Origin: DATGMB01 sp035293845 | GTDB taxonomy: Bacteria > Acidobacteriota > Terriglobia > Bryobacterales > Bryobacteraceae | Assembly: GCA_035293845.1 (NCBI GenBank) | Contig: DATGMB010000061.1 | Location: forward strand, 1-9,654 | Direction: 5' to 3' | DNA: 9,654 bases | Part shown: in pieces, positions 6,750 to 9,654 of the stretch | Position numbering within the stretch: position 1 is the stretch's first letter | Layout: each line of letters begins with the position of its first letter | Position numbers and translations under genes: made by a program | Notes under the pieces: model-generated | Told to the model about the DNA's origin: nothing | The model's database searches: none | The model's input: the letters and a program-made list of their open reading frames with translations, nothing else

Positions 6750-8372
6750 GTGAAGCCGCTGGTGATCCTTATGGCTACCGCCGCCGTACTGCCCGATCTC
6801 GCTCAATTGCAGGAGATGAGCGCCCGTTTCGCTCCCGTGAAAATCGAAGCGCCGGAGTCCGCCCTTTCGGCGGCCGACCGCAAGGCGCTGCCCAAGCTGG
6901 TCGAAGCCGCGCGCGTGCTCAACGGCATCTTCATGGACCAGTTGTGGGGCGGTAACCGCGCCCTCTACGCGCGGCTGGAGAAGGATACGACGCCGCTTGG
7001 CCGCGCGCGCCTGCATTATTTCTGGCTGAACAAAGGGCCGTGGTCAAACCTGGACGGCAATACGGCCTTCCTTCCGGGCGTGCCGGAACGCAAGCCGCTC
7101 GGCGCGAACTTCTATCCCGAAAACATGGCGCGGGACGAATTCAACGCCTGGGTAAAGACGCTGCCCGCCGCTGAACGCGAGCAGGCGGAGGGCTTTTTCA
7201 CCGTAATCCGCCGGGATACCGCCGGCCATTTGACGGTCGTGCCCTACAGCCGCGAATATGCCGCCGATCTGAAGCGCGCCGCGGCCCTGCTGCGCGAAGC
7301 GGCCGCGGCGACCGATAACGCCTCGCTCCGCAAGTTCCTCACGCTCCGCGCGGATGCCTTCCTCTCCAACGACTACTACGCGAGCGATATCGCCTGGATG
7401 GATCTCGACGCGCCGCTCGATGTCACGATCGGGCCGTACGAAACCTACAACGACGAGCTGTTCGGCTACAAGGCTGCCTTCGAGGCCTATGTGACCATCC
7501 GGGACGACGCGGAGACCGCGCGGCTTGCCTCCTTCGCCGCGCGCCTGCAGGAGATCGAAGACCACCTGCCGATCGATCCGCGCTACCGCAATCCCAAGCT
7601 CGGCGCCGCCGCGCCCATCCGCGTGGTGAACGAAGTATTCGCCGCCGGCGATGCGGCGCACGGCGTGCGAACCGCCGCGTTCAACCTGCCCAATGACGAG
7701 CGCGTGGTGCATGAAAAAGGCTCCAAGCGCGTAATGCTGAAAAATATCCAGCAGGCGAAGTTCGAAACCAACCTGCGGCCCATCGCGGGGCGCGTGCTGG
7801 CGCCTGCGGCGCGCGGCGACCTCAGCTTCGATTCGTTCTTCATGCACATCCTGGCGCACGAGCTGAGCCACGGCATCGGCCCGCACCAGATCCGCGTGAA
7901 CGGCCGCGCCACCACGCCGCGCCAGGAGATGAAGGAACTGTACAGCGCGATTGAAGAGGCGAAGGCGGATGTCACCGGCCTCTTCATGCTCCAGTACCTG
8001 TTCGACTACGGGATGCCGCACGGCGCCGCGGCCGAGCGCCAGCTCTACACCACGTTTCTCGCCTCCGCATTCCGGTCCCTGCGCTTCGGCCTCGAAGAGG
8101 CGCACGGCAAGGGCATGGCGCTGCAGTTCAATTACCTGACCGATAAGGGCGGCTTCGTGGCCCATCCCGACGGCACGTTCTCGGTCGATTACGCGAAGAT
8201 CCAGGGCGCCGTCCGCGACCTGGCGCACGACCTCCTGACCATCGAGGCCGAAGGCGATTACGCGCGCGCCAAACACATGCTCGATACTCTCGGCGTGGTG
8301 CGCCCCGCGATGCAGAAGGCGATCGACGGCTTGAAGGGCATTCCGGTGGATATCGATCCCAAGAATGAATAA
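6750..8372 (+). CDS. M49-like (dipeptidyl-peptidase III-type) zinc metallopeptidase
   Basis: Read from GTG 6750 the product has 540 residues and a short hydrophobic N-terminus (KPLVILMATAAVLPDLA) that could be a signal peptide. The zinc site is HELSH at 370-374 (7857-7871), followed by GIGPHQI. The downstream EEAKAD at 402-407 matches the EECRAE/D motif of M49, with E403 the likely third ligand. Classical DPP III enzymes have the hexapeptide HELLGH; bacterial relatives such as the Caldithrix abyssi enzyme have a pentapeptide (HEISH), as here. ETYND and a long acidic central part also fit that bacterial group, and the length is close to it. The expected reaction is release of dipeptides from peptide N-termini, but activity in this branch is not assured. 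The same frame is open back to an ATG at 6672, which would overlap the divergent gene and add an arginine-rich, non-homologous stretch, so I reject it. An ATG at 6771 is another option. The Shine-Dalgarno is weak for all of these. Confidence 0.87.
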   Translation: MKPLVILMATAAVLPDLAQLQEMSARFAPVKIEAPESALSAADRKALPKLVEAARVLNGIFMDQLWGGNRALYARLEKDTTPLGRARLHYFWLNKGPWSNLDGNTAFLPGVPERKPLGANFYPENMARDEFNAWVKTLPAAEREQAEGFFTVIRRDTAGHLTVVPYSREYAADLKRAAALLREAAAATDNASLRKFLTLRADAFLSNDYYASDIAWMDLDAPLDVTIGPYETYNDELFGYKAAFEAYVTIRDDAETARLASFAARLQEIEDHLPIDPRYRNPKLGAAAPIRVVNEVFAAGDAAHGVRTAAFNLPNDERVVHEKGSKRVMLKNIQQAKFETNLRPIAGRVLAPAARGDLSFDSFFMHILAHELSHGIGPHQIRVNGRATTPRQEMKELYSAIEEAKADVTGLFMLQYLFDYGMPHGAAAERQLYTTFLASAFRSLRFGLEEAHGKGMALQFNYLTDKGGFVAHPDGTFSVDYAKIQGAVRDLAHDLLTIEAEGDYARAKHMLDTLGVVRPAMQKAIDGLKGIPVDIDPKNE

Positions 8373-8376
8373 GGAG
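8371..8376 (+). promoter_or_regulatory. Orphan Shine-Dalgarno-like AAGGAG at the peptidase stop
   Basis: AAGGAG overlaps the TAA of the peptidase gene but has no start codon at a usable distance. The next gene begins 121 nt later, behind the repeat block, with a pyrimidine-rich leader and no ribosome site of its own. The motif may be chance, or a site separated from its gene by repeat expansion. Confidence 0.25.
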
Positions 8377-8398
8377 AGAGGAGCCAGGAGCCGGCGCC

Positions 8399-8426
8399 GG
8401 CCCTCCGGCCCCGGCCCTCCGGCCCC
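8399..8426. repeat. Tandem pair of a 14-bp GC-only-plus-T repeat
   Basis: GGCCCTCCGGCCCC occurs twice in exact tandem (8399-8412 and 8413-8426). It follows two copies of GGAGCC (8380-8385, 8387-8392) and the palindrome CCGGCGCCGG (8391-8400). Each 14-mer holds GGCC-CTCC-GGCC, which could fold as a small hairpin in RNA. No T-run follows, so it does not qualify as an intrinsic terminator. Confidence 0.85.
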
Positions 8427-8441
8427 CACCCGCGGCCACGG

Positions 8442-8480
8442 CCCCCAACCCCCAACCCCCAACCCCCAACCCCCAACCCC
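8442..8480. repeat. Five tandem CCCCCAA heptamers (G-quadruplex-type tract on the minus strand)
   Basis: CCCCCAA is repeated exactly at 8442, 8449, 8456, 8463 and 8470, and a partial CCCC ends at 8480. The other strand therefore reads six G-runs (one of four, five of five) spaced by TT, which meets the usual G-quadruplex pattern. The array lies 17 bp before the ATG of the methyltransferase gene. Copy number in such arrays tends to vary by slippage. Confidence 0.9.
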
Positions 8481-8497
8481 TGTTCTATCCTTGTTCC

Positions 8498-9157
8498 ATG
8501 CGCAAAGCTCTCTGCCTTTTCCTGCTGGCGCTCCAAGCCGCGCTGGCGCAGGGCGTTCATCCGATTACCGGACGGCACTATGCCGGTGTCATGGACGCGG
8601 GCGGCGCGGGGTGGCTGGTGCGTCCGGAGCGGGAGGCCGAGGAGCAGCCGGACGCGGCGCTCGATGCCATCGGCATCTCCGAAGGCTCGACCGTCGCGGA
8701 CATCGGCGCCGGCGCGGGCTACATGACGTGGCGGCTGGCCGAGCGCGTCGGCCCGTCGGGCAAGGTGTACGCCAACGACATCCAGCCGAAGATGCTGGAG
8801 CTGCTGCGCCGGAATATGGAGGAGCGCAGGCTGGCCAACGTCGTTCCCGTCTTAGGCTCGGTGGACGACCCGAAGCTGCCGCGCGTCATCGATATGGCGC
8901 TGCTGGTCGATGTGTACCACGAGTTCTCCGAGCCGCAGCAGATGCTGCGCCACATCCGCGAGTCGCTGCGGACCAACGGCCGCCTCGTGCTGGTGGAGTA
9001 TCGCGGCGAAGATCCCAAGGTGCCGATCCGCCCGGAGCACAAAATGACGGTGCAGCAGGTCCGTGCGGAGGTCGAGCCCGAGGGCTTCCGGCTCGAACGC
9101 GTATCCGAGGTGCTGCCGCGGCAGCACGTGATCATCTTCCGGAAGAGCGTACAGTAA
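8498..9157 (+). CDS. Class I SAM-dependent methyltransferase with predicted signal peptide
   Basis: The product has 219 residues. Residues 1-18 (MRKALCLFLLALQAALAQ) form a textbook signal peptide with an ALA|Q cleavage site. Residues 21-60 carry HPITGRHYAGVM and WLVRPEREAEEQPDAAL, a conserved lead-in of this family. The Rossmann core follows: motif I VADIGAGAGY at 66-75, acidic motif II GKVYANDIQP at 88-97, the motif IV region DMALLVDVYHEF at 132-143 and motif V NGRLVLVEYRGEDP at 160-173. RPEHKM at 178-183 and the closing PRQHVIIFRK are also typical. I recognise the family but know no substrate for it. A signal peptide on a SAM enzyme is odd, because SAM is cytoplasmic. The ATG at 8498 has no Shine-Dalgarno in the pyrimidine-rich leader. 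A later internal start would remove the export signal, but the conserved lead-in argues against one far downstream. The gene is tightly linked to the SelW-like gene. Confidence 0.9.
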   Translation: MRKALCLFLLALQAALAQGVHPITGRHYAGVMDAGGAGWLVRPEREAEEQPDAALDAIGISEGSTVADIGAGAGYMTWRLAERVGPSGKVYANDIQPKMLELLRRNMEERRLANVVPVLGSVDDPKLPRVIDMALLVDVYHEFSEPQQMLRHIRESLRTNGRLVLVEYRGEDPKVPIRPEHKMTVQQVRAEVEPEGFRLERVSEVLPRQHVIIFRKSVQ

Positions 9158-9166
9158 AGGAGCACG

Positions 9167-9445
9167 ATGCCGCGGGCTCCGCGAGTCGAAATCGAGTACT
9201 GCACGCAGTGCCGCTGGCTGCTGCGCGCCGCGTGGATGGCTCAGGAGCTTCTCACGACCTTCCCGGCGGAGATCGGCGAACTCGCGCTGGTGCCCGGCGC
9301 GGGAGGCGTCTTCGAGATTCGAATCGGCGGCGAGACGGTCTGGTCCCGCGCCGCGCAAGGACGATTCCCGGAGATCAAGGAGTTGAAGCAGGCCGTGCGG
9401 GACCGCATCGCCCCGGGTAAGGACCTGGGCCACTCCGGCCGATGA
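9167..9445 (+). CDS. SelT/SelW/SelH (Rdx) family protein, Cys form
   Basis: The 92-residue thioredoxin-fold protein has the family's redox motif as CTQC at 12-15, directly after strand VEIEY and before the helix RWLLRAAWMAQELL (16-29). The selenoprotein version would have selenocysteine at the second position; here C15 is an ordinary cysteine. GGVFEIRIGGETVWSR (46-61) and the C-terminal IAPGKDLGHSGR (81-92) fit bacterial members. The role is probably thiol-based redox in the cytoplasm; the partners are unknown. The Shine-Dalgarno AAAGGAG (9156-9162) overlaps the stop of the preceding methyltransferase gene and lies 4 nt before the ATG, so the two genes are very likely one transcript with coupled translation. 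Confidence 0.92.
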   Translation: MPRAPRVEIEYCTQCRWLLRAAWMAQELLTTFPAEIGELALVPGAGGVFEIRIGGETVWSRAAQGRFPEIKELKQAVRDRIAPGKDLGHSGR

Positions 9446-9514
9446 TTGGCTGAGAGCAAACGGGGCGATTTCCGGCAAGACGAAAACTCCGGGAATTCGT
9501 CCATTTGGCGAATG

Positions 9515-9520
9515 AAGGAG
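9515..9520 (+). promoter_or_regulatory. Ribosome binding site that fixes the start of the last gene
   Basis: AAGGAG lies 6 nt before the ATG at 9527. Two in-frame ATGs at 9512 and 9521 are too close to this site to use it, so 9527 is the preferred start. The 81-bp spacer from 9446 shows nothing else firm. Confidence 0.7.
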
Positions 9521-9526
9521 ATGCCG

Positions 9527-9654
9527 ATGCGGTTTTTCACCCAAACGGCCGTACTGATGGCCATCACATCCGGCGCAGCCGGCAGGGTCTATGGGGCCGA
9601 CCCTTATACTCCCCTGCGGCTCTACGAGGGGACGTGGAAGGCCACCAGCCAGTC
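9527..9654 (+). CDS. Secreted protein of unknown function (5' part only, runs off the window)
   Basis: The visible 42 codons begin MRFFTQTAVLMAITSGAAG, a signal peptide with a likely cleavage at VYGA|DP (residues 23-26). The mature N-terminus reads PYTPLRLYEGTWKATSQ. The LRLYEGTWKA pattern resembles the opening of lipocalin-like or DUF1579-type secreted proteins, but this is too little to name a family. A strong ribosome site lies 6 nt upstream. The gene follows the SelW-like gene by 81 bp in the same direction and may have its own promoter. Confidence 0.75.
   Translation, partial: MRFFTQTAVLMAITSGAAGRVYGADPYTPLRLYEGTWKATSQ

Noticed and set aside
7044..8462. Long open frame on the minus strand (472 codons) across the peptidase gene
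   Set aside because: It is antisense to a clear M49-like gene, is rich in Arg, Gly, His and Val typical of GC-rich shadow frames, and shows no family motif.
9495..9513. ATTCG-N9-CGAAT inverted repeat before the last gene
   Set aside because: A 5-bp stem with a 9-nt loop is expected by chance. There is no supporting promoter or terminator element.

Overview
The window is a high-GC, gene-dense bacterial chromosome segment. It has no RNA genes, insertion sequences, CRISPR array or prophage signature. The mix of genes (a DUF4136 protein, a bacterial M49-type peptidase with a pentapeptide zinc motif, an exported-looking SAM methyltransferase, a Cys-type SelW-like protein) and the codon use point to Acidobacteriota, perhaps the Solibacter/Bryobacter side. 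That placement is an inference from recognised families, not from a database search.

Layout: (1) 51-3578 (+) is one very large gene. It fuses a GT2 polyprenyl-phosphate sugar synthase, a GtrA-like flippase domain, a GT-C multi-spanning glycosyltransferase and a C-terminal beta-sandwich, so all the steps of a Gtr-type lipid-linked glycosylation route lie on one chain. A possible 3' end of an upstream gene (1-42) precedes it. (2) 3669-4136 (+) is a shortened, motif-degenerate class I methyltransferase-like protein. (3) 6678 down to 4146 (-) is a probable three-gene operon: a DUF4136 exported protein, a ferredoxin/flavodoxin-NADP+ reductase, and an M50 site-2-protease-type membrane protease with two CBS domains. 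It converges on gene 2 with only 9 bp between the stops. (4) Divergent from that operon, 6750-8372 (+) encodes an M49-like zinc metallopeptidase. The short divergent intergenic region holds a perfect 16-bp palindrome. (5) 8373-8497 is a repeat-rich spacer with two copies of a 14-mer and five copies of CCCCCAA. (6) 8498-9157 and 9167-9445 (+) form a tight pair: an exported-looking SAM methyltransferase and a SelW/Rdx-family CxxC protein. (7) 9527-9654 (+) is the 5' end of another secreted protein, cut by the window edge.

Functionally the window leans to the cell envelope and redox: glycosylation at the membrane, intramembrane proteolysis, an exported peptidase, and two redox proteins (FNR, SelW-like). 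Apart from the two probable operons there is no proof that the genes work together. The most notable single item is the four-module glycosyltransferase. Next are the apparent conflict between a signal peptide and a SAM-binding motif in the 8498-9157 product, the internal deletion in its short homologue, and the two non-coding sequence structures (palindrome, heptamer array).
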